This document shows positions 1 through 11,683 of a DNA stretch of 64,000 nt, one piece after another. The notes under the pieces were generated by a model. The model was not told the origin of the DNA, did not search any database, and saw nothing but the letters and a program-made list of their open reading frames with translations. Made by a program: the position numbers and the translations under genes. The stretch's first letter is position 1; each line of letters starts with the position of its first letter. The stretch is taken from assembly GCF_030682035.1 (NCBI RefSeq), contig NZ_JAUXQZ010000037.1:1-64000 (forward strand), in the 5' to 3' direction. Source of the stretch: Brevundimonas sp. (lineage in GTDB: Bacteria > Pseudomonadota > Alphaproteobacteria > Caulobacterales > Caulobacteraceae).

Positions 1-426
1 CACCTCGAGCGGTCGACCCTGGAACAGGTGCTGCCCGGCCTGATGGAAAAGACGCGCGAGCGGGGCTGGCGGGCGCTCGTGCGCGCCGCCGACGCCCGTC
101 TGCTCGACGACATCGACGAGCGGCTCTGGACCTATCGCGACGACAGCTTCTTGCCGCATGCGCCCGACAGCGAGCCGAGCGCAGCGCGCCAGCCAATCCT
201 GCTGACCACGGGGTTCGACAACCCAAACGGCGCCGACGCCCTATTCCTGGTTGATGGCGCCGATCCGGGAGAGCTTGCCGGATACACCCGATGCGTGGTG
301 CTCTTCGATGGTCGCGACGAGGCTCAGCTCGCTGTCGCACGCAGCCAATGGAGCGCCGTCAAGGCCAAGGGGCATCCGGCCTCCTACTGGAGGCAGCAGG
401 CCCGAGGATGGGAGAAACAGGCATGA
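1..426 (+). CDS. holC: DNA polymerase III subunit chi, 5' end outside window
   Basis: Chi subunit of the replicative polymerase clamp loader, which links it to single-strand binding protein. The reading frame is open from the first base (HLERSTLEQVLP...), so the true start lies upstream and the GTG at 28 is internal. The motifs LLEKT-like, GWRALVRAAD, LWTYRDDSFLPH, LLT....NPNGA and CVVLFDGRDE are typical of alphaproteobacterial HolC, and the protein ends in a Trp-rich basic tail (SYWRQQARGWEKQA). In many alphaproteobacteria holC lies behind pepA, which could be just outside the left edge (recollection, not seen). The stop overlaps the start of the next gene by four bases (ATGA), so the two are probably co-translated. 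Confidence 0.9.
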   Translation, partial: HLERSTLEQVLPGLMEKTRERGWRALVRAADARLLDDIDERLWTYRDDSFLPHAPDSEPSAARQPILLTTGFDNPNGADALFLVDGADPGELAGYTRCVVLFDGRDEAQLAVARSQWSAVKAKGHPASYWRQQARGWEKQA

Positions 427-704
427 AGAAGATCCTGATGTTGGGAGCGGCGCTTATCGCGCTGTCGGGTTGCGTCAGCGAGCCGCCAGCTCCGCCGCCC
501 GCCGATGCGAACGACAAATGCGGCGCCGCTGAGGCGCAGCGTTTTGTCGGTCGTCCGCGTAGCGAAATCCCGGTGCCTGTACGGCCCGAAAAGCAGCGCG
601 TGCTCTGCACGACCTGCATGGCGACCATGGACTTCCGTGAAGACCGGCTGAACTTCTTCTACGACGCCGACACCGGCGTCGTGAAAAGGGTCACCTGCGG
701 TTAG
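423..704 (+). CDS. I78-type peptidase-inhibitor-like lipoprotein
   Basis: 93-residue secreted lipoprotein. The start at 423 overlaps the holC stop. Residues 1-16 form a signal peptide ending in a lipobox (ALSGC), so Cys16 should be acylated. The mature part has a Pro-rich linker and then FVGRPRSEIPVPV, VLCTTCMATMDFREDRLNFFYD and TGVVKRVTCG. This matches the small I78 inhibitor fold, in which a conserved Cys lies before the FVG segment and the chain ends in a D-x-x-T-G-x-V loop. Four cysteines remain in the mature chain, so a disulfide is plausible. Inhibition of a protease is family knowledge only. Confidence 0.7.
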   Translation: MKKILMLGAALIALSGCVSEPPAPPPADANDKCGAAEAQRFVGRPRSEIPVPVRPEKQRVLCTTCMATMDFREDRLNFFYDADTGVVKRVTCG

Positions 705-717
705 AGGCCGTGAGGCC

Positions 718-741
718 GAAGGCGCGGCGAACCGCGCCTTC
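718..741 (+). terminator. Perfect 10-bp hairpin after the lipoprotein gene
   Basis: GAAGGCGCGG, loop CGAA, CCGCGCCTTC. It starts 14 bases after the stop of the lipoprotein gene. No long T run follows, so it is either a weak intrinsic terminator or a transcript-end stabiliser. It also lies beyond the end of the leftward peroxidase remnant and could serve both strands. Confidence 0.5.
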
Positions 742-752
742 GGTCGTCCGCG

Positions 753-930
753 TCAGGCGACGCCTTCGAAGCGAAGCATGTCGATGATCGTGAAGTCGTC
801 GCCTTGTCTCGACGGGGCAATGGTCGGCAGGCTGGCTTGCCATTCCGGCTCTTGCGCAAGGTAAGAGCTGCGGTCGCCCTCGATGAGGCCAAGGAAGACC
901 TCGGTGACTATGCGCCCGCCGACCGGGGAT
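753..930 (-). pseudogene. 3' remnant of an animal-type heme peroxidase gene
   Basis: The leftward frame ending at the TGA at 753-755 reads SPVGGRIVTEVFLGLIEGD, then SSYLAQEPEWQASLPT, then DDFTIIDMLRFEGVA and stop. This is the usual C-terminal block of bacterial animal-type heme peroxidases (VGGRIVAEVF.GLL..D, W.P.LP, F.M.DLL.FAGV; recalled family pattern). The catalytic domain, several hundred residues, is missing: upstream the frame loses similarity around 930, and a small membrane ORF and channel gene occupy the next DNA. No start codon or ribosome-binding site suits this piece. I read it as the tail left after a deletion, with the sequence call based on eye only. Confidence 0.55.
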
Positions 931-951
931 TGGCCTTCGCGAGCCGAATGG

Positions 952-1053
952 CTATTTCCGTTTGCGGAAGATGTGGCGCAAGGCGGCGATCGCCGCCGGG
1001 GCGAGCAGCACCAGAACTAGCAGTAGATAGACGAGGCGGGCTTCTTCGGGCAT
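952..1053 (-). CDS. 33-residue single-span membrane protein behind the channel gene
   Basis: ATG at 1053, TAG at 952. The protein starts MPEEARLVYLLLVLVLLAP, continues through an Ala/Ile stretch and ends in the basic tail RHIFRKRK. That is one hydrophobic span of about 20 residues with a strongly positive C-terminus. The start lies only 4 bases after the stop of the potassium-channel gene, so translation of the pair is probably coupled. No family recognised. It may be a channel-associated microprotein (inference) or a chance ORF; the charge distribution and spacing favour a real gene. Confidence 0.5.
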   Translation of the reverse strand: MPEEARLVYLLLVLVLLAPAAIAALRHIFRKRK

Positions 1054-1057
1054 GGCG

Positions 1058-1870
1058 TCAGTGCTCGTCGTCGTTGGGGATGTTCAGCAGTTCCCCGCAG
1101 GCCTTGCAGTGGACAGCGTCGACGTCATGCCTCTGCAACCCGCAGGTCGGGCAGGGAAAGCGCACCTTGTAGGGGCGGAACAGCGCCTGGGCGAGGCGGA
1201 CGAAAAGGGTGATCCCGGTCAACATGGTGACGATGGAGATCACTCGGCCCCAGGTTCCAGGCAGGGTGATGTCGCCAAACCCTGTTGTCGTCAGGGTGGC
1301 GATCGTGAAGTAGAGGGCGTCGATATAGCCGTCGATGCCGTCCGTCCGGGCGAAGCTCGTATAGACGAAGCCGGTCACCACGAAGATGAAGGTGATCAGG
1401 GTCGCCGAGGCGCGGACGACGTCTTCCCAGCGCGTCTCGTCATAGCGACGGCCGATGGTTCGCCAGAAGAACTCGGAGTGAACCAGGCTCCATAAGCGAA
1501 GCACCCGCAGGAAGGCCAGATTGAAGAGCCAGAAGGGGAAAAGCAGCGTCACCAGGACGAACAGGTCGATCCAGGTGACCGGCCGCTTCAGCCATTCGCC
1601 GAACCTGTCGGAGGCATAGGCCCGCGCGGTGAGATCGACCGCCAGGATAAAGGCCATCGTGTAGTCGATGAACAGGAATGCTGGGGTGTCGCGGAGCAGC
1701 GGCGAAGCGATGAAGAAAGCGATCATCACCAGGTCGATCGTGATGACCGTCAGGCGAAAGCGCACCGACTTCGCCGAATGGCCGAAGTACAGCTCGTGCA
1801 GCCGCGCCCTGATGCGAGGTGCGCGGCGCCGTCTGCCGGGGTCGGGAAGCGACTCTGCGTCGGTGGCCAT
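1058..1870 (-). CDS. Six-span potassium channel with C-terminal zinc ribbon
   Basis: 270-residue inner-membrane cation channel. The start at 1870 (MATDAESLPDP) is chosen because the frame further upstream runs into a repeat hairpin. Hydrophobic spans lie at roughly 40-58, 66-85, 101-119 and 154-173, a pore helix around 182-194 is followed by the filter TTTGFGD (194-200), and the last span is about 208-228. LRVLRLW (121-127) is a reduced S4-like segment with only two arginines, so strong voltage gating is doubtful. The C-terminus has CPTC (240-243) and CKAC (255-258), a compact zinc ribbon. The zinc ribbon in place of an RCK domain is unusual to me. The 33-residue membrane ORF follows 4 bases downstream. 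Confidence 0.85.
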   Translation of the reverse strand: MATDAESLPDPGRRRRAPRIRARLHELYFGHSAKSVRFRLTVITIDLVMIAFFIASPLLRDTPAFLFIDYTMAFILAVDLTARAYASDRFGEWLKRPVTWIDLFVLVTLLFPFWLFNLAFLRVLRLWSLVHSEFFWRTIGRRYDETRWEDVVRASATLITFIFVVTGFVYTSFARTDGIDGYIDALYFTIATLTTTGFGDITLPGTWGRVISIVTMLTGITLFVRLAQALFRPYKVRFPCPTCGLQRHDVDAVHCKACGELLNIPNDDEH

Positions 1871-1887
1871 GGCGCCACTGTAGTTAC

Positions 1888-1908
1888 CCCTCCCCACGAA
1901 GGGGAGGG
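1888..1908. repeat. CCCTCCCC/GGGGAGGG hairpin, half copy of the dispersed repeat
   Basis: CCCTCCCC, loop ACGAA, GGGGAGGG. It fills most of the 44 bases between the ABC-F stop (1915) and the channel start (1870). The arm matches the ends of the longer intergenic elements at 22961, 24244 and 50451. As RNA from the leftward strand it sits between two genes read in the same direction. Confidence 0.65.
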
Positions 1909-1914
1909 AGAAGG

Positions 1915-4695
<2,781 letters not shown>

Positions 4696-4807
4696 GAGGT
4701 GCGGTGCGCCCTGTCGTCTGGGGGTGTCGGGAGGTTGGCGCGGGGTGTAGCCGCCGCGCCGCCGTTGGGCAAATGTCTAGGCGCGGGGGACGGCGGATTG
4801 ATGGCGG

Positions 4808-5602
4808 CTAGAGCGTGTAGCCGCCGTCCACGAACAGGCTGGCTCCGGTCATCGACCGTGCGGCGGGCGACAGCAGGAAAGCGATCTGGCCCGCGATTTC
4901 CTCGGCCTTGGCGTAGTGGCCCAAAGGAGTCGCCATCGCCGCCAGAGCATCAAAGGCGGCCTGTTCCGAGCCGTGCGCCGAGACCATGTCGGTGAAGAAT
5001 GGCATCTGGCTCCAGATCGGCGTCTCGACCCCGCCCGGCAAGATGGCGTTGACCCGCACGCCGCGCGGCGCGCCCTCCTTGGCAGCGACCTTCGCCAGTT
5101 GCAGCAGCCCTGCCTTCGACGCGCCATAGGCCCCGATCCCTGGTTCGGCCTTCACCGCGGCCGCTGACGCCACCACAACCGCGGCGCCTCCGTCGCGCAG
5201 CAGCCGCATCCCCGACCGCAGGGTCAGGAAGGCCCCGTCGAGGTTGATCGACAGGACGCGCCGCCATCCCTCGAATGACAGGTCGGCGATGGCCCCGCTG
5301 TCGGAGACCCCGGCGTTGACGACGACGCTGTCCAGACCGCCCGAGTGGTGTTTGACTCCATGCTCGATCCCGTCCCAGGCCGCTTCGTCCAGCACGTCCT
5401 GATGGCATAGCATCAGTTCGACGCCACGTTGTTCCAACTCGTCCCCCAGCGCGTGGAGACCCACCTTGTCCTGATCCACGAGGATCAAGCCAGGCGCGCC
5501 GTCTTCGGCCAGCCGCCGGGCCGTGGCCGCGCCAATTCCCGAGGCGGCGCCCGTCACCAGCGCGATGCCGGGATAGACAGCCTGCTCAGTGGTCTCAGGC
5601 AT
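4808..5602 (-). CDS. SDR-family NAD(P)-dependent oxidoreductase
   Basis: 264-residue classical short-chain dehydrogenase. TGAASGIG near residue 18 binds the dinucleotide, VVNAGVSDSG is the NAG motif, the catalytic region is ASAAAVKAEPGIGAYGASK with Tyr and Lys spaced as YxxxK, and the end is GASLFVDGGYTL. The aspartate at the end of the second strand (ILVDQDK) suggests NAD preference. Its start overlaps the stop of the TIGR02466 oxygenase gene by eight bases, so the two are co-expressed. Substrate unknown; the clear motifs do not settle it. Confidence 0.85.
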   Translation of the reverse strand: MPETTEQAVYPGIALVTGAASGIGAATARRLAEDGAPGLILVDQDKVGLHALGDELEQRGVELMLCHQDVLDEAAWDGIEHGVKHHSGGLDSVVVNAGVSDSGAIADLSFEGWRRVLSINLDGAFLTLRSGMRLLRDGGAAVVVASAAAVKAEPGIGAYGASKAGLLQLAKVAAKEGAPRGVRVNAILPGGVETPIWSQMPFFTDMVSAHGSEQAAFDALAAMATPLGHYAKAEEIAGQIAFLLSPAARSMTGASLFVDGGYTL

Positions 5603-6206
5603 AGTTGAAGCTCACCGAAATCCGCTCGCTCTTGGCCGCATTCGGCGGCACCTCGTGGCGCAACCAGCTTTCCCACATCAGAACCGTGCCCGCCTGGGGA
5701 GCCAGGTAAACGAACGGCCGCTCGGCTTCCGGCGCGTCGGCGTGGACGCCGGGGCGGGCCATCATCATCGGCAGGCGCGGGTCTTCCAGCTTCAGGGCCG
5801 AGGCCCCGTCGGGCACCTCGACATAGACGGCGCCGCTGAGAAAGGCGTGGGGGTGGATATGGCCCGAGTGGCTACCGCCGGGCTTGAGGATATTGACCCA
5901 CAGACTGTCCAGCCGCGGCTTTCGCGCCAGATCGAAATTCAACGCCTTCGCATAGGCCCCCGCGTGCCGGTCCAGATGGCGCTTCAGCTCGCCGAACTCG
6001 GGCATGCGCAGCGGCAGGTCGGTCAGGGAACCATATGAGGTGTAGCCTCGATAGCCGTGCTCGCGGCACCAGGACCGGCCGGCGTGATCCTCGACGGCCA
6101 GCATCCGGCAGACCTCGGCCAGGCCGGCGTTGAAGGCCGCGAAGCCGGGCGCGGCGGCCAGGGAGGCCTCATAGACCTGGGTGACGAACAGGGGGCGCAG
6201 GGACAT
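5595..6206 (-). CDS. TIGR02466-family 2OG-Fe(II) oxygenase-like protein
   Basis: 203 residues. The N-terminus MSLRPLFVTQVYEASL, the SYGSLTDLP segment, LWVNILKPGGSHSGHIHPHA, SGAVYVEVPDG and the C-terminal WLRHEVPPN.....RISVSFNYA fit the TIGR02466 family of putative 2-oxoglutarate/iron oxygenases. Candidate iron ligands are the first HxH in HSGHIHPH and the His in RHEVPPN, with the Arg of ERISVSFN as the 2OG anchor. It starts 9 bases after the amidohydrolase stop and overlaps the SDR gene downstream, so it is the third gene of a leftward cluster. Substrate unknown. Confidence 0.8.
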   Translation of the reverse strand: MSLRPLFVTQVYEASLAAAPGFAAFNAGLAEVCRMLAVEDHAGRSWCREHGYRGYTSYGSLTDLPLRMPEFGELKRHLDRHAGAYAKALNFDLARKPRLDSLWVNILKPGGSHSGHIHPHAFLSGAVYVEVPDGASALKLEDPRLPMMMARPGVHADAPEAERPFVYLAPQAGTVLMWESWLRHEVPPNAAKSERISVSFNYA

Positions 6207-6215
6207 GGCGGCTTC

Positions 6216-7484
6216 CTAACGCGCCCCGGCCGCGTCGTCGCGCACGATGATCCCGTCCTTCATCACGAGCCGCACGGCCCGGACCGCCGAAACGTCCTGC
6301 GTCGGGTCGCCTTCGACGGCGATGAGATCGGCCAGCAGGCCCGGCCGCACGGCGCCGATCCGGTCCGCCTGGCCAAAGATCCGGGCGTTGCCCGAGGTCG
6401 CGGCGACCAGTACTTCAGAGGCCGGCATGCCGGCCTGCACCATCAGCTCCATCTCGCGGGCGTTGTCGCCGTGGGCGTAGACGCCGACGTCGCCGCCCAT
6501 GCAGATGTCGACGCCCGCAGCCCGGGCCGCGGCGAAGGCGCGGCGCTTGGCCAGAACGGCCTCGGGCGCCGGCTCCTGGCCGTTCCAGCCGCGATAGCGG
6601 CTGATGGCGTCGGTGGCGGCCAGGGTCGGGCAGAGGGCGACGTGGCGGTCGTGCATCAGGCGGAAGACCTCGGGCGTGCCGGCGTCGCCGTGCTCGAGGG
6701 TGTCGACTCCCGCCAGGATCGAGCGGCGCATGCCCTCGGCCGTCCCGGCGTGGACGGCGACCGGGCGGCCGGCGGCGTGGGCGGCCTCGACCGCATCGGT
6801 CAGCTCCGCCTGCGAAAAGGTCGGCCGGCTCGGCTCCCCGGGTCCCCAGCGATAGTCGGCGTAGAGTTTGATCACATCGGCCCCGGCGCCGATCTGGCTG
6901 CGGACGACACGGATCAGGTCCCCCGCGTCCGCCTGTTCGGCGCCCAGCGGAACCTCGACGCCGGGCTCGAACCCGCGCGGGCCATAGGCGCCGGTGGCCA
7001 CGATGGCCCGGGTCGAGGTCAGGATCCGCGGCCCCGGCACAATGCCCTGGTCGATGGCCTGCTTCAGCCCCACATCGGCATAGCCGGCCCCTTCCGTGCC
7101 GAGGTCGCGCACCGTGGTGAAACCCGCCATCAGGGTGGTCCGCGCCGCGACCGTGGCCCGCGCCGTGCGCAGGGCCAGCGCCTCATGCAGGACCTGATCG
7201 TCCCAGCTGGTCTCGTTGTAGGGATGCAGGAACAGGTGCGAATGCCCCTCGATCATCCCGGGCATCAGCGTCATCCCGGGCAGGTCGATGACCCGGGCGT
7301 CGGCGGGAACGACGAGGTCCGGTCCGGCCGCCTCTATGGTCCGGCCCCGCACCAGCACGGACCAGCCCACGTGCGGGCGGGGGTCGACGCCGTCGAAGAC
7401 GCGGGCGGGCCGGAGCATCACGGCGTCCTGGCTCCAGGCCGGGCTCGCGAGGCAGAGCGTCAGAAGAAGGAAAATCGTCCGCAT
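6216..7484 (-). CDS. Secreted metal-dependent amidohydrolase (imidazolonepropionase-like)
   Basis: 422 residues; the ATG at 7484 opens a signal peptide [19 protein letters not shown] with a cleavage site near residue 19, so the enzyme is exported. The longer open frame upstream is a shadow of the methyltransferase gene. The metal site is visible: GHSHLFL (HxH), the Lys in DVIKLYAD, the His in AVHAGTAEG, the His of TLEHGD and the Asp in [12 protein letters not shown]. The chain ends with [17 protein letters not shown], typical of the amidohydrolase superfamily. Relatives hydrolyse peptides such as Xaa-Pro dipeptides; the actual substrate is not inferable here. It follows the methyltransferase gene by 73 bases and precedes the oxygenase by 9. 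Confidence 0.85.
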   Translation of the reverse strand: MRTIFLLLTLCLASPAWSQDAVMLRPARVFDGVDPRPHVGWSVLVRGRTIEAAGPDLVVPADARVIDLPGMTLMPGMIEGHSHLFLHPYNETSWDDQVLHEALALRTARATVAARTTLMAGFTTVRDLGTEGAGYADVGLKQAIDQGIVPGPRILTSTRAIVATGAYGPRGFEPGVEVPLGAEQADAGDLIRVVRSQIGAGADVIKLYADYRWGPGEPSRPTFSQAELTDAVEAAHAAGRPVAVHAGTAEGMRRSILAGVDTLEHGDAGTPEVFRLMHDRHVALCPTLAATDAISRYRGWNGQEPAPEAVLAKRRAFAAARAAGVDICMGGDVGVYAHGDNAREMELMVQAGMPASEVLVAATSGNARIFGQADRIGAVRPGLLADLIAVEGDPTQDVSAVRAVRLVMKDGIIVRDDAAGAR

Positions 7485-7557
7485 GGCGTCGCCCGTCCCG
7501 TTTGAAGGCTGCACTGAAGCGCGGGGGAGGGGCGCGGGCAAGCCTCGGGCGCGGCGA

Positions 7558-8316
7558 TCAATCGTCCAGCGCGGCCTCGCCCCGCAGGATCGCCTCAGCC
7601 CGGGCGGTGTGTTTGGCGTCTGACCGGTCATGCAGCACCAGCGGCGGCAGCAGGCGCAGCGGGGCCTTGCCGGTCCTGATCGCCTGCACCAGCACCCGTT
7701 TGGCCGGTTCGTCCGCATACGGATGAACCGGGCGGATAGCGAAGGATCCCGCCTTTTCCCCCAGCAGCGCCAGCAGGTCAGCCAGTCGGTCGGCGCGGTG
7801 GATGACCATGATCCGCCCGCCCTCACGCGCCGATTTCAGCAGAAAGGTCGTCCACGCCTTCAGCCCGTCATCGGCCATCCACGCCCCACGCTTGCCCTCG
7901 GCCGGGGCCCGCAATGCGCCGGGGTCGTCGAAGAAGGGCGGATTGCTGACCGCCCAGTCGAACGGCGGCAGGTCCAGCGCCCGGAAGTCCGCCGCGACGT
8001 CGCCCTCGATGATCTGCGCGTCGGCTCCGTTCAGCGCCGCATTCTCCCGCGCCAGCGCCGCCATGGCCGGATCGCGCTCCAGCCCGGTCAGGCTCACGCC
8101 CGGCCGTCGCGCGGCGATCTGCATCAGCACCGCGCCCGCGCCGCAGCCGGCCTCGATCACCCGCTGGCCCGGCTCCGCCGCCACGGCCGCCGCCAGCAGG
8201 GCCGCGTCCATCCCGGCGCGATAGCCCCTCGCCGGCTGACGCAGCCGGACGCGTCCGCCCAGAAGGGCGTTCTCGACGGCTTGGTGTTCGGCTTGCGGCA
8301 ATGGTGCGACGGTCAC
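7558..8316 (-). CDS. tRNA1(Val) adenine-N6 methyltransferase-like protein (TrmN6 type)
   Basis: 252-residue class I SAM-dependent methyltransferase that starts with GTG at 8316. After [19 protein letters not shown] come motif [17 protein letters not shown], the acidic VSLTGLERD and the N6-adenine catalytic motif VSNPPFFDD (NPPF). The C-terminal strand region [17 protein letters not shown] is standard. The family modifies A37 of tRNA-Val; because many unrelated substrates share NPPF, the precise target is assigned from overall similarity only. It is the first gene of a leftward cluster and is divergent from the prenyl synthase gene with 117 bases between starts. Confidence 0.75.
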   Translation of the reverse strand: MTVAPLPQAEHQAVENALLGGRVRLRQPARGYRAGMDAALLAAAVAAEPGQRVIEAGCGAGAVLMQIAARRPGVSLTGLERDPAMAALARENAALNGADAQIIEGDVAADFRALDLPPFDWAVSNPPFFDDPGALRAPAEGKRGAWMADDGLKAWTTFLLKSAREGGRIMVIHRADRLADLLALLGEKAGSFAIRPVHPYADEPAKRVLVQAIRTGKAPLRLLPPLVLHDRSDAKHTARAEAILRGEAALDD

Positions 8317-8433
8317 GCGGCTTGACCCTTCATGGAGCGATCACCATTGTGCGCCGCATCGCCGCCGGGCAAGGCGGAGACTGGAATTTCGGGCGTGATT
8401 CTCCCCTGCGCCGCCCTGCCGAAGAGTATTTCG

Positions 8434-9450
8434 TTGGACGCTGTCACCGTCGCCGAGCCCCGCTCGAAGGGGAATGTCGAGCCGCTCGTGCGGCTGGCGG
8501 CGCGCGACATGGCGACCGTCGACGCCCTGATCCTCGACCGGATGCAGTCCCAGGTGCCCGTCATCCCCCTGCTGGCCGAGCATCTGATCTCCGCCGGCGG
8601 CAAGCGGCTGCGGCCTCTGCTGACCCTGGCTGCCGCGCGCGCCTCGGGCGCGACCGGCGACATCACGGCTTCGGTCAAGCTGGCGGCGGCGGTTGAGTTC
8701 ATCCACACCGCCACCCTGCTGCACGACGATGTGGTCGATGCCTCGGACCTGCGACGCGGCAAGGTCGCGGCCCATCTGATCTGGGGCGCCCCGTCGAGCG
8801 TCCTCGTCGGCGACTTCCTGTTCGCCCGCGCCTTTGAGCTGATGGTCGAGACCGGTCAGATGCGGGCCCTGGGCATCCTCGCCCGAGCCTCCAGCGTCAT
8901 TTCCGAGGGCGAGGTGCTTCAGCTGACCCGCGCCCACGACCTGAACCTGGATCAGGACACCTATCTGCGCATCATTTCGGCCAAGACCGCCGAACTGTTC
9001 GCCGCCGCCGCCGAGGCGGGCGCGGTGGGCGCCGGGGCCGATGAGCTGTCGGTCGAGGCCCTGCGCGCCTATGGCCTCAACCTCGGCCTCGCCTTCCAGC
9101 TGGCCGACGACGCACTCGACTACGGCGGCACGTCCGAGGTGCTGGGCAAGAACGCCGGCGACGACTTCCGCGAGGGCAAGGTGACCCTGCCCCTGCTGCT
9201 GGCCGCCGCCCGCACGCGCGGCCGCGAGGACGCCTTCTGGGATCGCACGATCAACCAGGGCCAGCGCACCGGGGATGACTTCCGCCGCGCCCGCGAACTG
9301 GTCTTCGGCACGGGCGCCGTCAGCGCCACCCTCGACACGGCCTGGGAATACGCCGACGCCGCCAAGGCGGCGCTGCGGGCGCTTCCGGCGAGCGGCTGGC
9401 GTGAGGCGCTGGAACAGCTGGCGGATTTCGCGGTCAGCCGGGCGGCGTGA
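8434..9450 (+). CDS. Polyprenyl diphosphate synthase (octa/decaprenyl, for ubiquinone)
   Basis: Elongates farnesyl or geranylgeranyl diphosphate with IPP to the long side chain of ubiquinone. The start is set at TTG 8434 (MDAVTVAEP), because GAAGAG lies 7 bases upstream and the family begins here; the ATG at 8332 would add 34 residues from the divergent promoter region. 338 residues. GGKRLRPLLTL, first Asp-rich motif LLHDDVVDASDLRRG, SVLVGDFLFA, the Lys of SAKTAELF, and second Asp-rich motif FQLADDALDY are all intact. Chain length cannot be read reliably; Q-10 is usual in Caulobacterales. Single gene followed by the convergent toxin gene. Confidence 0.9.
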   Translation: MDAVTVAEPRSKGNVEPLVRLAARDMATVDALILDRMQSQVPVIPLLAEHLISAGGKRLRPLLTLAAARASGATGDITASVKLAAAVEFIHTATLLHDDVVDASDLRRGKVAAHLIWGAPSSVLVGDFLFARAFELMVETGQMRALGILARASSVISEGEVLQLTRAHDLNLDQDTYLRIISAKTAELFAAAAEAGAVGAGADELSVEALRAYGLNLGLAFQLADDALDYGGTSEVLGKNAGDDFREGKVTLPLLLAAARTRGREDAFWDRTINQGQRTGDDFRRARELVFGTGAVSATLDTAWEYADAAKAALRALPASGWREALEQLADFAVSRAA

Positions 9451-9456
9451 TCGAAC

Positions 9457-9873
9457 TCAACAGGCAATAGCCGCCACTTGGCCTGACGCGGCGAAGTCCA
9501 GCAGCGGTCGGTCCCGCGTGATCAGTCGATATCTCATCGCCCGCGCCGTCGCGGCGACGATGCGATCCGCAGGATCGCGCAGCGGCGGACCAGGCAACTG
9601 GGATGAGGCAATCAGAATATCCGGCGTCAACGGCGCGAGATCGACGCCCAATTCCAACACCTGCTCGAACCAGGTCAAGGGCGGCAGACTCAGGACCAGT
9701 CGGCCCTTGGAAACCAAAAGACCGATCTCCCAGGCCGTAATCGGCGAGACGAGAACCTGCGTCCCGATCTTTTGGGCTTCCTGAAGCGCCGCTTCACCTT
9801 CCGGTCTGAACGCGGCCCCGGCCTGAAGCCATATCGCCGCACAAGTATCCAGTAGGATGGGGCGGCCCGTCAC
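9457..9873 (-). CDS. PIN-domain toxin (VapC-like)
   Basis: 138-residue PIN nuclease. The first catalytic Asp is in ILLDTCAAIWL (residue 9), a Glu lies in SPITAWEIGLL, and the acidic cluster is in LRDPADRIVAATARAM followed by LITRDRPLLDFA. This is the standard PIN set. VapC-type toxins cut RNA, usually tRNA or rRNA, and are held inactive by a cognate antitoxin. The start overlaps the antitoxin stop by 4 bases (ATGA), as expected for a toxin-antitoxin operon read leftward. Its 3' end lies 6 bases from the prenyl synthase stop. Confidence 0.85.
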   Translation of the reverse strand: MTGRPILLDTCAAIWLQAGAAFRPEGEAALQEAQKIGTQVLVSPITAWEIGLLVSKGRLVLSLPPLTWFEQVLELGVDLAPLTPDILIASSQLPGPPLRDPADRIVAATARAMRYRLITRDRPLLDFAASGQVAAIAC

Positions 9874-10268
9874 CGGTCGGCATCCCAGATTTCACCCGTA
9901 GGGGCGGTGATATCCACGCCCTCGGGAATGGTCACGGTGCCTCCCAACTGCCCCCGGATGCGATCGAGAAAGCCGATGCTTCGTGCTGATTGCGCGGAAG
10001 ACACCATCGAGGGCGCAACAGAAGCGCCCGCCTTCCGGAACACCAGCCGCCGCGAACCCATGTCGACACGTTCCGTGATGAATCCCGCAGCCAGCCAAGC
10101 CTTGGTCATTACGTTGTTGGAGGGGTTGTTGCTCCACCAGGCCCGAATGCCACTGGCTTTCGTGGGCAGACGGAAGCCGAGCACGCGCTCGATTTCGGTG
10201 AAACTCATCGGCACTTCCTGCGCACGTTGCGCGGACAGGAACTGGGTCAGGGGCTCATATTTGGACAT
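9870..10268 (-). CDS. DUF7662-type antitoxin partner of the PIN toxin
   Basis: 132 residues with two parts. Residues 1 to about 82 (MSKYEPLTQFLSAQ, FTEIERVLGFRLP, RAWWSNNPSNNVMTKAWLAAGF, RLVFRKAG) match the small domain I recall as DUF7662. Residues 95-132 form a separate tail (SIGFLDRIRGQLGGTVTIPE...GEIWDAD) that could clamp the toxin. No ribbon-helix-helix or AbrB fold is seen, so DNA binding, if any, would be through the first domain. The start has GAGGAG nearby (GAGAGGAGATGACCCATG). Translation runs into the toxin by a 4-base overlap. Confidence 0.65.
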   Translation of the reverse strand: MSKYEPLTQFLSAQRAQEVPMSFTEIERVLGFRLPTKASGIRAWWSNNPSNNVMTKAWLAAGFITERVDMGSRRLVFRKAGASVAPSMVSSAQSARSIGFLDRIRGQLGGTVTIPEGVDITAPTGEIWDADR

Positions 10269-10278
10269 GGGTCATCTC

Positions 10279-10293
10279 CTCTCTTAAAGAGAG
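10279..10293. promoter_or_regulatory. Palindrome between promoter region and antitoxin start
   Basis: CTCTCTT-A-AAGAGAG, perfect 7-bp arms around one base, ending 11 bases upstream of the antitoxin ATG (10268 on the minus strand). Toxin-antitoxin operons commonly repress themselves at a palindrome near the start, so this is a candidate operator. It also contains the purine-rich stretch used for ribosome binding. Next to it (10301-10333) lie two short GT runs of five units each. Confidence 0.45.
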
Positions 10294-10333
10294 AAACACA
10301 GTGTGTGTGTGGTGTAAAGTGTGTGTGTATGTA

Positions 10334-11605
<1,272 letters not shown>

Positions 11606-11683
11606 TCAAATGCCGCCGGCCCTGCGGGCGATGATCCCATTCCGGAATGATGCGTTGAGCCCCTGTCAGACCCCGGGGACGGC

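Noticed and set aside
8332-8433. Longer prenyl synthase start at ATG 8332
   Set aside because: The extra 34 residues are not family-like and occupy the divergent promoter region; TTG 8434 has an SD site.
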